DNA from: RHLJ01 sp965247355
GTDB lineage: Bacteria > Bacteroidota > Rhodothermia > Balneolales > Balneolaceae
NCBI GenBank assembly: GCA_965247355.1
Contig: OZ252011.1
Coordinates: forward strand, 496,001 to 560,000
Length of the DNA stretch: 64,000 nt
Direction of reading: 5' to 3'
Shown: positions 15,361 to 23,752 of the stretch, in pieces
Numbering within the stretch: position 1 is the stretch's first letter
How the letters are laid out: each line of letters begins with the position of its first letter
The notes under the pieces: generated by a model
The model's database searches: none
What the model was told of the DNA's origin: nothing
Seen by the model: only the letters and a program-made list of their open reading frames with translations
Position numbers and translations under genes: made by a program

Positions 15361-18300
15361 CTATCCAATAAGAGCTTCTTCTACCAAACGTTCCTGCTCC
15401 ACATCATGCATTTTTTTCTGGCCTGCTGCAGGAGAAGCGGATGCTTGCCGACCAGCGTAGCTGAGCTTCTGACCTTTGGCAAGTATTTCAGTAAAGCGGG
15501 CAGCAACAAAGAACCAGGCTCCCTGATTCTTAGGTTCTTCCTGACACCAGATTACTTCTTTCACATCCTTAAGTGACTTCAGATATTCTTTAATATCATT
15601 ATCAGGGAATGGATAGAACTGTTCAAGTCGGGCAATAGCTACATCTTTCAAGTCATTCTCTTCTCGGTATTTTAAGAGATCGTAGTATACCTTTCCGGAA
15701 CAAATGACCAATCTTTTTGCATTACTTCCGGTTTCCTCATCTCCGATAAATGGCATGAATTTTCCTTCTGCTAATTCCTCAGCACTGGAAGTAGCCATTG
15801 GATGACGAAGCAAACTTTTAGGGCTCATAAGCACAACCGGCTTTTTATACTCCTGTAACGTTTGTTTGCGTAACATGTGGAAGTATTGAGCCGGAGTGGA
15901 AAGGTTCATTACCTGCATATTGTCTTCGGCACAAAGCTGAAGGAATCTTTCCAATCGGGCAGAGGAGTGCTCCGGTCCCTGACCTTCATATCCATGAGGG
16001 AGATTCATTACCAGTGAGGTTGTTTGTCCCCATTTTGCTTCACTGGATGATATAAATTGATCGATGATAATCTGAGCACCATTCACAAAGTCTCCGAACT
16101 GAGCCTCCCAGATTACGAGAGCGTGAGGCTTCTTGGCACTATATCCGAACTCGTATCCAAGTGCAGCATATTCACTCAACAAACTGTTATGAACGTGGAA
16201 GGTGGCCTGATCTTCCTGCAAGTTATTGAGTGGGGTAAATGTCTGATTTGTTTGGGTTCCGTGTAGTACTGCGTGTCGATGAGAGAATGTACCTCGTTCC
16301 ACATCCTGCCCGGTAATACGAACGGTTCTTCCTTCTTTCAGGAGTGAACCAAAAGCGAGCGCTTCAGCAAATCCCCAATCAATCTTCTTTTCGTTATTCT
16401 TTACTGCCTCAGCACGCTTTGCAAGCTGACGAAGTAATTTTGGATTGGCATCAAAGTCTTTAGGAACGGTATTAATTTTGACCGCAATATCATTGAGTTT
16501 TTCCGCCGGATAAGTAGTATCCGGAAACTCGTTTCTTTTAGATTGCTTGGTTTCTGTACGATCAATAAGATCTTTGGTAACCTCAAGATTTGGAGATTTT
16601 TTAGCATCCTCAAAAGCAGCCTGTAGTAGTTCATCAAACTCATCAAAAATAGCCTGAGTTTCTTCTTCGGTAAGCTCTTCGTTTTTAACCAGTGAATTAG
16701 TGTATAAATCACGAACCGTTTTATGATCGTTAATTTCTTTATACATACCTGGTTGGGTAAATGCTGGCTCGTCACCTTCATTATGCCCATGCTTACGGTA
16801 GCCAATCAAATCGATAATCACATCCTTACCAAACTCCTGTCGGTATTCGAGTGCCATTTTAATGGCATGAACTGCTGCTTCAGGTCGATCGCCATTAACA
16901 TGAAAAATCGGTGCCAGAATTAATTTTGCAAGATCAGAAGCATATTCTGTAGAGCGTCCATCTTTTGGCAGGGTAGTAAATCCAATCTGGTTATTGATGA
17001 TGATATGGATGGTACCGCCGGTTTTGTAGCCTTCAAGTTGAGACATGTTCAATGTCTCTGCTACAACACCCTGACCTGCAAAAGCTGCATCACCATGCAT
17101 AAGCACCGGAAGAATTTTCTTTCCTGCTTCGTCAGATTCATGATGATCCTGAATAGCTCTGGCCGCACCTTCAACCACAGGACTAACTGCTTCCAGGTGA
17201 CTTGGGTTAGGCATCAATTCAATTTCAACTTTTGAACCATTTGCGGCTTCATGAGTTCCTTTGGCGCCAAGGTGATATTTAACATCACCAGAGCCTTGAA
17301 TTGAATCAGGATCAACGTTTCCTTCAAATTCTGCGAATACCCTGTGGTAGGGTTTATTCATGATATTCACCAGCATATTCAATCTTCCCCGGTGAGCCAT
17401 GCCCATAAAAATCTTTTCGATATTGGCTTTACCAGCATCTTCAAGCAGGAAGTGAATCATTGGAATGAGGGTATCATTTCCTTCTAACGAAAATCGTTTG
17501 TGACCGATATACTTTTTGTGAAGGAATTCTTCAAAAGCCATGGCCTGATTCAGCTTGTGGAGAATCTGCTTTTTATCATCTTTGGTCAGATCCGGTTCGT
17601 TGCCGGTAGATTCCATTCGCTCGCGTAACCAGCGACGTTCCTCCAAATCGAGAAGGTGCATGTAATCAGCACCAATATGTTCGCAATAAGTATCCCGAAG
17701 TAGTTTGATAATTTCACGAAGGGTAGCTTTTTCTTTTCCGCCAAGTCCACCACAATAGAATTCACGGTCTAAATCCCAAAGAGACAGTCCATAATAATCG
17801 AGATCTAATTCAGGATTATGTCCCGGTTCTTTTTCAAGTGGATCAAGATTTGCAAGTACGTGTCCGCGCATGCGATACATATTGATAAGACGCCAAACAC
17901 CAATCGCTCTACGATCCTGAGCCAATGTATTTCCAGCACCGGCAAACAATGCTGAGTAGTTATCTTCTCCGTAAGGAATCGGGTCGTAAGGAATTTCCAG
18001 ATCAGAGAAAATCTGGTGATAGAAATCGGTTTGTCCACTTAAGAACGTGCTCACTTTTTGAAGGAATGAACCTGACTCAGCACCCTGAATAATTCGGTGA
18101 TCGTAGGTGCAAGTCATTGTCATCACTTTGCTGATACCGAGCTGGTTCAGCACTTCGCGAGACATATTTTGATATTCAGCCGGATAATCAATTGCACCGG
18201 TAGCAATAATAGCACCCTGTCCCTGCATTAACCTTGGAACAGAAGAAACGGTGCCGATAGTCCCCGGATTGGTAATACTAATGGTCGTTCCCTGAAAGTC

Positions 18301-19008
18301 ATCAATCTGTAGCTTTCCGGAACGTGCTTTATTTACTAAATCAGCGAAGGCATATAAGAACTCCTTAAAGTTCATTTTGTCCACGCCTTTGATATTTGGC
18401 ACAACAAGATTTCTGGAACCGTCTTTATTCGGAAGATCTACAGCAACCCCAAGGTTTACCTGGTCGGGTACTACTCTGAAATGATCTTTTCCATCAAAGT
18501 GATACGTGTGATTGATCGTTGGAAATTCTTTAATAGCCTGAATTACCGCCCAACAAATAAAATGAGTGAAAGAAGCTTTCGGTTCATTACGTTTAATCAA
18601 ATGGCGGTTAATAATCGTGCGATCTTCTACCATCATCTTTACGGGAAGAACACGAAGGGAAGTCGCAGTGGGGACTTCCAGACTTTGATCCATGTTCTCA
18701 ACAATCTTGGTCGCTACTCCTTTGATTTTTTGGAGATCAGCATTTTTCGGAGCCGGAGATTTTTTCTTTTCTTCCTTTGATTCCGTTTTTGGAGCTTCTT
18801 TAACAGCGGTACCATTAGTAGATGTTGCAATTTTTGAAGATTCAGGTGTTGCCTGCTCAGTTGATGCTTCACCAGGCTCTATACCATTGAGTTCATCAAA
18901 ATATTTTTTCCAGTGATCTGGTACGGAGTTCGGGCTGTCTTTGTATTGTTCGTAAAGCTCTTCTACTAATGCTGAATTCGGGCCAAAAATGGCTTCAAGT
19001 GATTTCAA
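15361..19008 (-). CDS. kgd: Multifunctional 2-oxoglutarate dehydrogenase (fused E2 catalytic and E1 domains)
   Basis: The protein has 1215 residues and starts with TTG 19008; no upstream ATG exists before an in-frame stop. Order: residues 1-45 2-oxoglutarate dehydrogenase N-domain (LEAIFGPNSALVEELYEQYK), an Ala/Lys/Glu-rich linker to about 95, then a succinyltransferase (E2) catalytic domain about 100-340 with YDH304RIIQGAESG. The thiamine-diphosphate E1 part follows with MAHRGRLNML (His539), GDAAFAGQG (Asp640), NNQIGFTT and a transketolase-like C-half. This is the layout of mycobacterial KGD and corynebacterial OdhA. There is no lipoyl domain, so a lipoylated E2 from another complex and a lipoamide dehydrogenase must be supplied elsewhere. 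It feeds succinyl-CoA into the TCA cycle. Confidence 0.95.
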   Translation of the reverse strand: MKSLEAIFGPNSALVEELYEQYKDSPNSVPDHWKKYFDELNGIEPGEASTEQATPESSKIATSTNGTAVKEAPKTESKEEKKKSPAPKNADLQKIKGVATKIVENMDQSLEVPTATSLRVLPVKMMVEDRTIINRHLIKRNEPKASFTHFICWAVIQAIKEFPTINHTYHFDGKDHFRVVPDQVNLGVAVDLPNKDGSRNLVVPNIKGVDKMNFKEFLYAFADLVNKARSGKLQIDDFQGTTISITNPGTIGTVSSVPRLMQGQGAIIATGAIDYPAEYQNMSREVLNQLGISKVMTMTCTYDHRIIQGAESGSFLQKVSTFLSGQTDFYHQIFSDLEIPYDPIPYGEDNYSALFAGAGNTLAQDRRAIGVWRLINMYRMRGHVLANLDPLEKEPGHNPELDLDYYGLSLWDLDREFYCGGLGGKEKATLREIIKLLRDTYCEHIGADYMHLLDLEERRWLRERMESTGNEPDLTKDDKKQILHKLNQAMAFEEFLHKKYIGHKRFSLEGNDTLIPMIHFLLEDAGKANIEKIFMGMAHRGRLNMLVNIMNKPYHRVFAEFEGNVDPDSIQGSGDVKYHLGAKGTHEAANGSKVEIELMPNPSHLEAVSPVVEGAARAIQDHHESDEAGKKILPVLMHGDAAFAGQGVVAETLNMSQLEGYKTGGTIHIIINNQIGFTTLPKDGRSTEYASDLAKLILAPIFHVNGDRPEAAVHAIKMALEYRQEFGKDVIIDLIGYRKHGHNEGDEPAFTQPGMYKEINDHKTVRDLYTNSLVKNEELTEEETQAIFDEFDELLQAAFEDAKKSPNLEVTKDLIDRTETKQSKRNEFPDTTYPAEKLNDIAVKINTVPKDFDANPKLLRQLAKRAEAVKNNEKKIDWGFAEALAFGSLLKEGRTVRITGQDVERGTFSHRHAVLHGTQTNQTFTPLNNLQEDQATFHVHNSLLSEYAALGYEFGYSAKKPHALVIWEAQFGDFVNGAQIIIDQFISSSEAKWGQTTSLVMNLPHGYEGQGPEHSSARLERFLQLCAEDNMQVMNLSTPAQYFHMLRKQTLQEYKKPVVLMSPKSLLRHPMATSSAEELAEGKFMPFIGDEETGSNAKRLVICSGKVYYDLLKYREENDLKDVAIARLEQFYPFPDNDIKEYLKSLKDVKEVIWCQEEPKNQGAWFFVAARFTEILAKGQKLSYAGRQASASPAAGQKKMHDVEQERLVEEALIG

Positions 19009-19194
19009 GGGGAAGTTTCCTCGTACGGATTATTTAAGTCTTTGAAAGGTGTAATGCTTTTTGCTTAAAAATGGTTCGATTGATTATAAAATCTTGCTAT
19101 TGAAAGCGGTTTTAAAGGTACGGAGAAGCAGTTAAAAAAACGAGATTGTTTCAAAATAAAGGAATTAGAGATCAGCTCTTGTTGTTAGGCCCGT

Positions 19195-20697
19195 ATGACG
19201 ATAAATAAAGACTACGACGCGATTGTTATTGGTTCGGGGATGGGAGGAATGAGTGCTGCCGCTATGTTGGCTAAAGATGGCTATAAAGTACTTATTATGG
19301 AAGCGGCACTGCATCCAGGAGGTTGTAGTTCATCGTATCCAAGGAAAGGATATATATTTGAGTCGGGGGCAACCACCCTAATCGGATTTGATGAAAACCA
19401 ACCCTTAAGAAAACTGGAAGAAGAAACAGGAATTCAAATTCCCAGAGAAGAACTGAACCCGTCAATGAAAGTTTGGATGTATGGAGAGCCGCTTATTCGT
19501 TATAAAGACAGATTTGAATGGATTGAAGAAACGGTTCGGGTATTTGGTAACAGAAAAGGACAAAAGAAGTTCTGGAATCTGGCATTTGATTTATCTGAAG
19601 TAGTTTGGAAAGTTTCACTAAAGAACCCCACTTTTCCACCTTTAACTATTGGAGATTGGTTTCGACTTGCCACCTCGAATTCTCCAAAAGATGTTTGGGT
19701 GTTAAAATATGCGTTCAAATCGGTAAAGCAGATAGCACGTAAATTCGGGTTGGATTCCGAAAAATTTATGAAGTTTCTGGATGAGCAGTTGATGATTACT
19801 GCTCAGGCTAAATCAGATGAAACGCCATTTTTATTTGGTGCTCCGGGACTCACCTACACCAACTACTCAAACTATTATGTTCCTGGTGGATTGATTGAAA
19901 TGATTAACACAATCAAAAACTTTGTTGAGAAAAAGGGTGGGGCACTTCAAACCAAAGAAGCAGTAATTGGTATCGAACAGGTGGATGATGAGTTCCTTGT
20001 TAAAACAAAAAAGGATAATCTTTACAAAGCTCCGATTGTTATCTCGAATATCCCGATCTGGAATATGCCGGATATCACCAAAGATGAAATGAGCTCATAC
20101 TTTCAAAAAGAAGCTTCCGGGTATGACAAAGCCTGGGGAGCTATAACTATGGGAATAGCGACAACGGACACCTACCCGGATAATCTTGGAATTCACCATC
20201 AGATTCATCTTGAAGGAAAGAAGGTGCCTTATACAGATTCAGAATCTATCTTTGTGTCAATGTCGAAGCCGGGAGATTTAGAACGAGCACCTGAAGGACA
20301 ACGAACTTTGAATGTTTCTTGTCATGCCACTCCGGAGATTTGGTTTGCAATGGGTGATGACTACGAAGCCAATAAAGAGGAAGTACATCAGTTTATTCTG
20401 GCACAGCTTAAAGAAAAACTCTCTGGATTTTCTAAGTCGGAAATTAAAATCGCAGACACAGCCACTCCGGTAAGTTGGGAGAATTGGGTGTACCGAAAAA
20501 AAGGCAGGGTAGGTGGAATACCCCAAAGCATGGCACGAAGCTTGCTAAATTGGTCACCGAACAAAACTCCATTTAAAGGGTTATATCTTGTTGGAGATAC
20601 TACTTATCCCGGACAAGGAATTCCTGGCGTAACTTTAAGTGGGATCAACGTATATTATCGCGTTTTAAAAAATCACAAAAAACCTGTTTCCGTTTGA
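19195..20697 (+). CDS. CrtI/carotene-isomerase-like FAD-dependent oxidoreductase
   Basis: The protein has 500 residues. The N-terminal Rossmann motif YDAIVIGSGMGGMSAAAMLA with EAALHPGG binds FAD, and the C-terminus has GLYLVGDTTYPGQGIPGVTLSGIN, the second FAD signature of the phytoene desaturase / carotenoid isomerase / retinol saturase group. Substrate cannot be told from sequence; a carotenoid or other isoprenoid is plausible because ispG lies 1.5 kb downstream on the same strand. The stop overlaps the TTG start of the first rhomboid (TTGA), so they are translationally coupled. It is divergent from the 2-oxoglutarate dehydrogenase gene. Confidence 0.86.
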   Translation: MTINKDYDAIVIGSGMGGMSAAAMLAKDGYKVLIMEAALHPGGCSSSYPRKGYIFESGATTLIGFDENQPLRKLEEETGIQIPREELNPSMKVWMYGEPLIRYKDRFEWIEETVRVFGNRKGQKKFWNLAFDLSEVVWKVSLKNPTFPPLTIGDWFRLATSNSPKDVWVLKYAFKSVKQIARKFGLDSEKFMKFLDEQLMITAQAKSDETPFLFGAPGLTYTNYSNYYVPGGLIEMINTIKNFVEKKGGALQTKEAVIGIEQVDDEFLVKTKKDNLYKAPIVISNIPIWNMPDITKDEMSSYFQKEASGYDKAWGAITMGIATTDTYPDNLGIHHQIHLEGKKVPYTDSESIFVSMSKPGDLERAPEGQRTLNVSCHATPEIWFAMGDDYEANKEEVHQFILAQLKEKLSGFSKSEIKIADTATPVSWENWVYRKKGRVGGIPQSMARSLLNWSPNKTPFKGLYLVGDTTYPGQGIPGVTLSGINVYYRVLKNHKKPVSV

Positions 20698-21338
20698 ATC
20701 AATTTCAGCCCAATACTCAGTTCTCAATTTTCCCGCCAGCTATTAAATACCTGCTTATAGCAAATGGCATCATCTTTCTTATTACAAAAAGTATGTTCAC
20801 AGGTGGGTGGACACCAATTGGTGAAATTGTAGCCCAGTATTTCGCATTATGGTCGTTAGGAGGTGGAAGTTCACTCCCTTCATTCATGCCGTGGCAGTTA
20901 GTAACATATATGTTCTTACATGCTGACTTGAGCCATATTTTCTTTAATCTTTTTGCACTCTGGATTTTCGGTCAGGCTATTGAGAACCTTTGGGGTACCC
21001 GTCGTTTTGTGATCTATTATTTTCTAACAGGTATTGGAGCAGCAATCATCCATATGTTGGTCGGTGGATATTTTACCTATACAATAGGTGCTTCAGGTGC
21101 TGTCTTTGGTATTCTTCTTGCTTTTGGAATGATGTTTCCAAATCAGTATATCATCCTTTTGTTTCCACCGATTCCAATCAAGGCAAAATATTTTGTAGGA
21201 ATTTATGGAGCTTTTGAATTGTTTTCGGGACTGTCACGATCAGACAGCGGTGTAGCACATTTTGCTCACTTGGGAGGCTTGGTTGTAGGATTTATATTAA
21301 TCAAGCTTTGGAAGATTAAAAAACCATATGGTAATTAA
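20694..21338 (+). CDS. Rhomboid-family intramembrane serine protease, first of two
   Basis: The protein has 214 residues. TTG 20694 is the only sensible start: it overlaps the previous stop, and the next Met is residue 34, inside the first membrane segment region. Six hydrophobic helices are visible. Catalytic motifs are G-A-Ser134-G-A-V-F-G and A-His192-L-G-G in the last helix; the WR-like stretch ENLWGTRRFVIYYFLTG is also typical. Rhomboids cut membrane proteins within the bilayer. A second paralogue follows 7 bp later, which suggests joint expression. Confidence 0.92.
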   Translation: MNQFQPNTQFSIFPPAIKYLLIANGIIFLITKSMFTGGWTPIGEIVAQYFALWSLGGGSSLPSFMPWQLVTYMFLHADLSHIFFNLFALWIFGQAIENLWGTRRFVIYYFLTGIGAAIIHMLVGGYFTYTIGASGAVFGILLAFGMMFPNQYIILLFPPIPIKAKYFVGIYGAFELFSGLSRSDSGVAHFAHLGGLVVGFILIKLWKIKKPYGN

Positions 21339-21345
21339 GTAGAAG

Positions 21346-22206
21346 ATGGCAAATAACTCGTTTGGATATTCGGTGAAGAGAGGGTTCGCAGCAATGCCGG
21401 ATGCGTTACGTGCTATTATTCTGCTCAATGCTGTCGCATTTGTAGCTCAGTTTGTTTTCTTCGCATTTTTTGGAGTGGACCTCTCGACTTACCTTGGACT
21501 GAATACTAATATCATTGTTACTATTACTCAGCCCTGGAGAATTGTGACTTATATGTTTCTCCACTCAATGGGGAATCTGTTTCACTTCATTTTCAATATG
21601 CTTTGGTTATGGTGGATGGGGCGTCCTGTTGAAGAACGACTTGGTCCACGTAGTTTTTTAACGATTTATTTCGGAGCCGGTTTAGCCGGGGCGTTAGTAG
21701 ATGTTGCTTTAAGTTTTGCGGCAGGGACAACCTTAGTAATTGGAGCATCGGGCGCTGTATTTGGGGTGATGGTGGCTTTTGCAATGCTTTTTCCAAGAAC
21801 TCCGATCATGCTATTTCTTTTACCTCCGATTGAAGCAAGGTACGTTGTTGGAGGATTGATAGCATTAGATATTATTTTTCTTAATAGTGGTGGACAAGTT
21901 GCACGATTGGTTCACTTAGGGGGAGCGCTTGGTGGATTCTTATTGATGAGGGCTCATAATAATGGCTTCGATTTAAGCCTGATTCCGCGTTATTTTGAAT
22001 ATCTTTACAGAAAGTTCAAACCTTCAGGAACTCCAAAAGCTAAAAAGCGAAATAAGAATATGAGCATTGTAAGTGATGCTGAGGTGATCGAGGAAGTAGA
22101 TCAAAGTGAGTTAGACGAGATTCTGGAAAAGATATCCAAAAAAGGATACGATGCTCTTTCAAAAGAAGAGAAAAAGAAATTATTTGAATTAAGTAAAAAA
22201 GATTAG
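21346..22206 (+). CDS. Rhomboid-family intramembrane serine protease with C-terminal tail, second of two
   Basis: The protein has 286 residues. It has six membrane helices, with the catalytic pair at G-A-Ser135-G-A-V-F-G and V-His190-L-G-G. EERLGPRSFLTIYFGAGLAGALV is the loop-1 type signature. After the last helix comes a cytoplasmic tail of about 80 residues: a basic stretch (PKAKKRNKN), then EVDQSELDEILEKISKKGYDALSKEEKKKLFELS. That closing segment is seen at the end of many Bacteroidota rhomboids (DUF6576-like). The tail may bind a partner. The gene sits 7 bp after the first rhomboid and 7 bp before ispG. Confidence 0.92.
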   Translation: MANNSFGYSVKRGFAAMPDALRAIILLNAVAFVAQFVFFAFFGVDLSTYLGLNTNIIVTITQPWRIVTYMFLHSMGNLFHFIFNMLWLWWMGRPVEERLGPRSFLTIYFGAGLAGALVDVALSFAAGTTLVIGASGAVFGVMVAFAMLFPRTPIMLFLLPPIEARYVVGGLIALDIIFLNSGGQVARLVHLGGALGGFLLMRAHNNGFDLSLIPRYFEYLYRKFKPSGTPKAKKRNKNMSIVSDAEVIEEVDQSELDEILEKISKKGYDALSKEEKKKLFELSKKD

Positions 22207-22213
22207 GGCAAAG

Positions 22214-23428
22214 ATGGCGGTAATTAAACGAAGAGATTCAATCCAGGTAATGGTGGGTGATGTACCTGTAGGTGGTAAGGCACCTATTGTAGTGCAATCT
22301 ATGACTAATACAGATACTGCGGATATTGATGAAACGGTAGACCAGATTGATCATCTTCACCTTGCTGGTTCTGAAATAGTTCGAATTACGGTTAATAATG
22401 ATCAGGCAGCTAAAGCCGTACCATATATAAAGGAGAAACTTCTGAATCGCGGTGTTAATGTTCCCATCGTTGGAGATTTTCACTACAATGGTCATGTGCT
22501 GCTTACCAAATATCCTGATATGGCAGAATCATTAGCCAAGTTCAGAATTAACCCCGGAAATACCGGTACTAAGGCGAGGGATGAAAATTTTACTACTATC
22601 GTTGAACAAGCTATTAAATACGATAAGCCAGTGAGAATAGGAGTTAACTGGGGATCACTGGATCAGCAGTTGCTTGCCCAAAAAATGGATGCCAACAATG
22701 AACTTTCTTCACCTAAATCTGCAAAAGAGGTAATGCTTGACACGATGGTTGAAAGTGCTAAGCGTTCTTCTGCTCTGGCTGAAGATGTAGGACTTGGTTC
22801 TGATAAGATTATCATAAGCTGCAAAATGTCGGGTGTACAGGATGTTATAGAAGTATATACCCGAATTGCAGAGGTAGTGCCTTACCCATTGCATGTTGGG
22901 TTAACGGAAGCCGGAATGGGTATGAAGGGAATGGTAGCCAGCTCGGCAGCACTATCCGTTATTTTACAAAGAGGAATAGGGGATACCATTCGCGTTTCTT
23001 TAACACCTCAACCCGGCGCTGATCGCGCATTGGAAGTACAAGTAGCTCAGCAAGTCCTGCAGTCTTTAGGAATCAGAAGCTTCCTTCCACAAGTTACCTC
23101 CTGTCCGGGATGCGGAAGAACCAAGAGTACATATTTCCAGGAATTAGCTGAAGAGATACAGGATTACATTGCTGATTCTATGCCAGTCTGGAGAGAAGTC
23201 TATCCAGGGGTGGAGGAAATGGATGTAGCTGTTATGGGGTGTGTGGTAAACGGTCCTGGAGAATCAAGAGCTGCAAATATCGGTATTTCTTTACCCGGTA
23301 CTTTCGAAGAACCGAAGGCTCCTGTTTATATAGATGGAGAACACTCGACTACGTTAAAGGGAGATTATATCGGAAAGGAATTCAGAAAAATCCTGGATGA
23401 TTACGTAGTCAAAAACTACAGCAAATAG
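22214..23428 (+). CDS. ispG: 4-hydroxy-3-methylbut-2-enyl diphosphate synthase
   Basis: The protein has 404 residues. It catalyses the reductive ring opening of MEcPP to HMBPP in the MEP isoprenoid pathway, using a 4Fe-4S cluster. Seen: VQSMTNTDTADIDETVDQI at the start, GSEIVRITVNN, IGVNWGSL and the cluster ligands Cys297-P-G-Cys300, Cys343 in MGCVVNGPGE, with Glu350 as the fourth ligand. Length fits the short bacterial form without the inserted domain of plants and Chlamydia. It ends a four-gene plus-strand run with the CrtI-like gene and two rhomboids, spaced 7 bp. Confidence 0.96.
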   Translation: MAVIKRRDSIQVMVGDVPVGGKAPIVVQSMTNTDTADIDETVDQIDHLHLAGSEIVRITVNNDQAAKAVPYIKEKLLNRGVNVPIVGDFHYNGHVLLTKYPDMAESLAKFRINPGNTGTKARDENFTTIVEQAIKYDKPVRIGVNWGSLDQQLLAQKMDANNELSSPKSAKEVMLDTMVESAKRSSALAEDVGLGSDKIIISCKMSGVQDVIEVYTRIAEVVPYPLHVGLTEAGMGMKGMVASSAALSVILQRGIGDTIRVSLTPQPGADRALEVQVAQQVLQSLGIRSFLPQVTSCPGCGRTKSTYFQELAEEIQDYIADSMPVWREVYPGVEEMDVAVMGCVVNGPGESRAANIGISLPGTFEEPKAPVYIDGEHSTTLKGDYIGKEFRKILDDYVVKNYSK

Positions 23429-23640
23429 AGTTAGGCCATTCTTACAAAATTCTTCAAACAAAGAGGAAGTATATTTTCGTGCGCAAGAATTTGCTCATCT
23501 TACATAAAAATGTAACCCCTTACATTTATAAATGTTTAAAAAACACTTAAAATAAATCATGCTTTATTTGGCTTAAAAAGGGATTAAAGTATATAAAAAC
23601 ATATAAATAATAAGTTTTTATATAAACTATTGATATTTAT

Positions 23641-23660
23641 TTACCTGAAGATTCAGGTAA
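23641..23660. promoter_or_regulatory. Near-perfect 20-bp dyad upstream of the starch promoter
   Basis: TTACCTGAA (23641-23649), centre GA, TTCAGGTAA (23652-23660). The two-base centre makes it a better operator than hairpin. It lies 27 bp before the -33 element, a position suited to an activator or a second repressor site. Confidence 0.5.
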
Positions 23661-23686
23661 AATTTCTAAAAAAAGCCCTTTTCTAA

Positions 23687-23717
23687 TTGAAAAAATGTAA
23701 GCGCTTTCATTATTTTG
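23687..23717 (+). promoter_or_regulatory. Bacteroidota-type promoter with a LacI/cre-like operator in the spacer
   Basis: TTG (23687-23689) and TATTTTG (23711-23717, near the TAnnTTTG -7 element) are 21 bp apart. Exactly between them is ATGTAAGC-GCTTTCAT (23695-23710), a 16-bp dyad with one mismatched pair around an AAGCGCTT core. It fits the cre/LacI-GalR operator consensus. The LacI gene at 33388 in the same block is the natural regulator; repression by blocking the promoter is inferred. Confidence 0.7.
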
Positions 23718-23752
23718 TATTCGTTGTTTAAATAAGAGTCATTATCAGCGAT

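Larger units (their letters stand above)
23429..23752. other. 324-bp control region in front of the starch block
   Basis: No gene fits here. The region is AT-rich and full of dyads: TTACAT (23500-23505) with ATGTAA (23510-23515), the perfect palindrome ACATTTATAAATGT (23522-23535), a 9-bp dyad at 23641-23660 and the LacI-type operator at 23695-23710. The density of symmetric sites suggests control by more than one factor. Confidence 0.6.

Noticed and set aside
19195..23428. A carotenoid gene cluster
   Set aside because: Only one CrtI-like gene and ispG are present; crtB, crtY and crtZ homologues are missing, so the substrate stays open.
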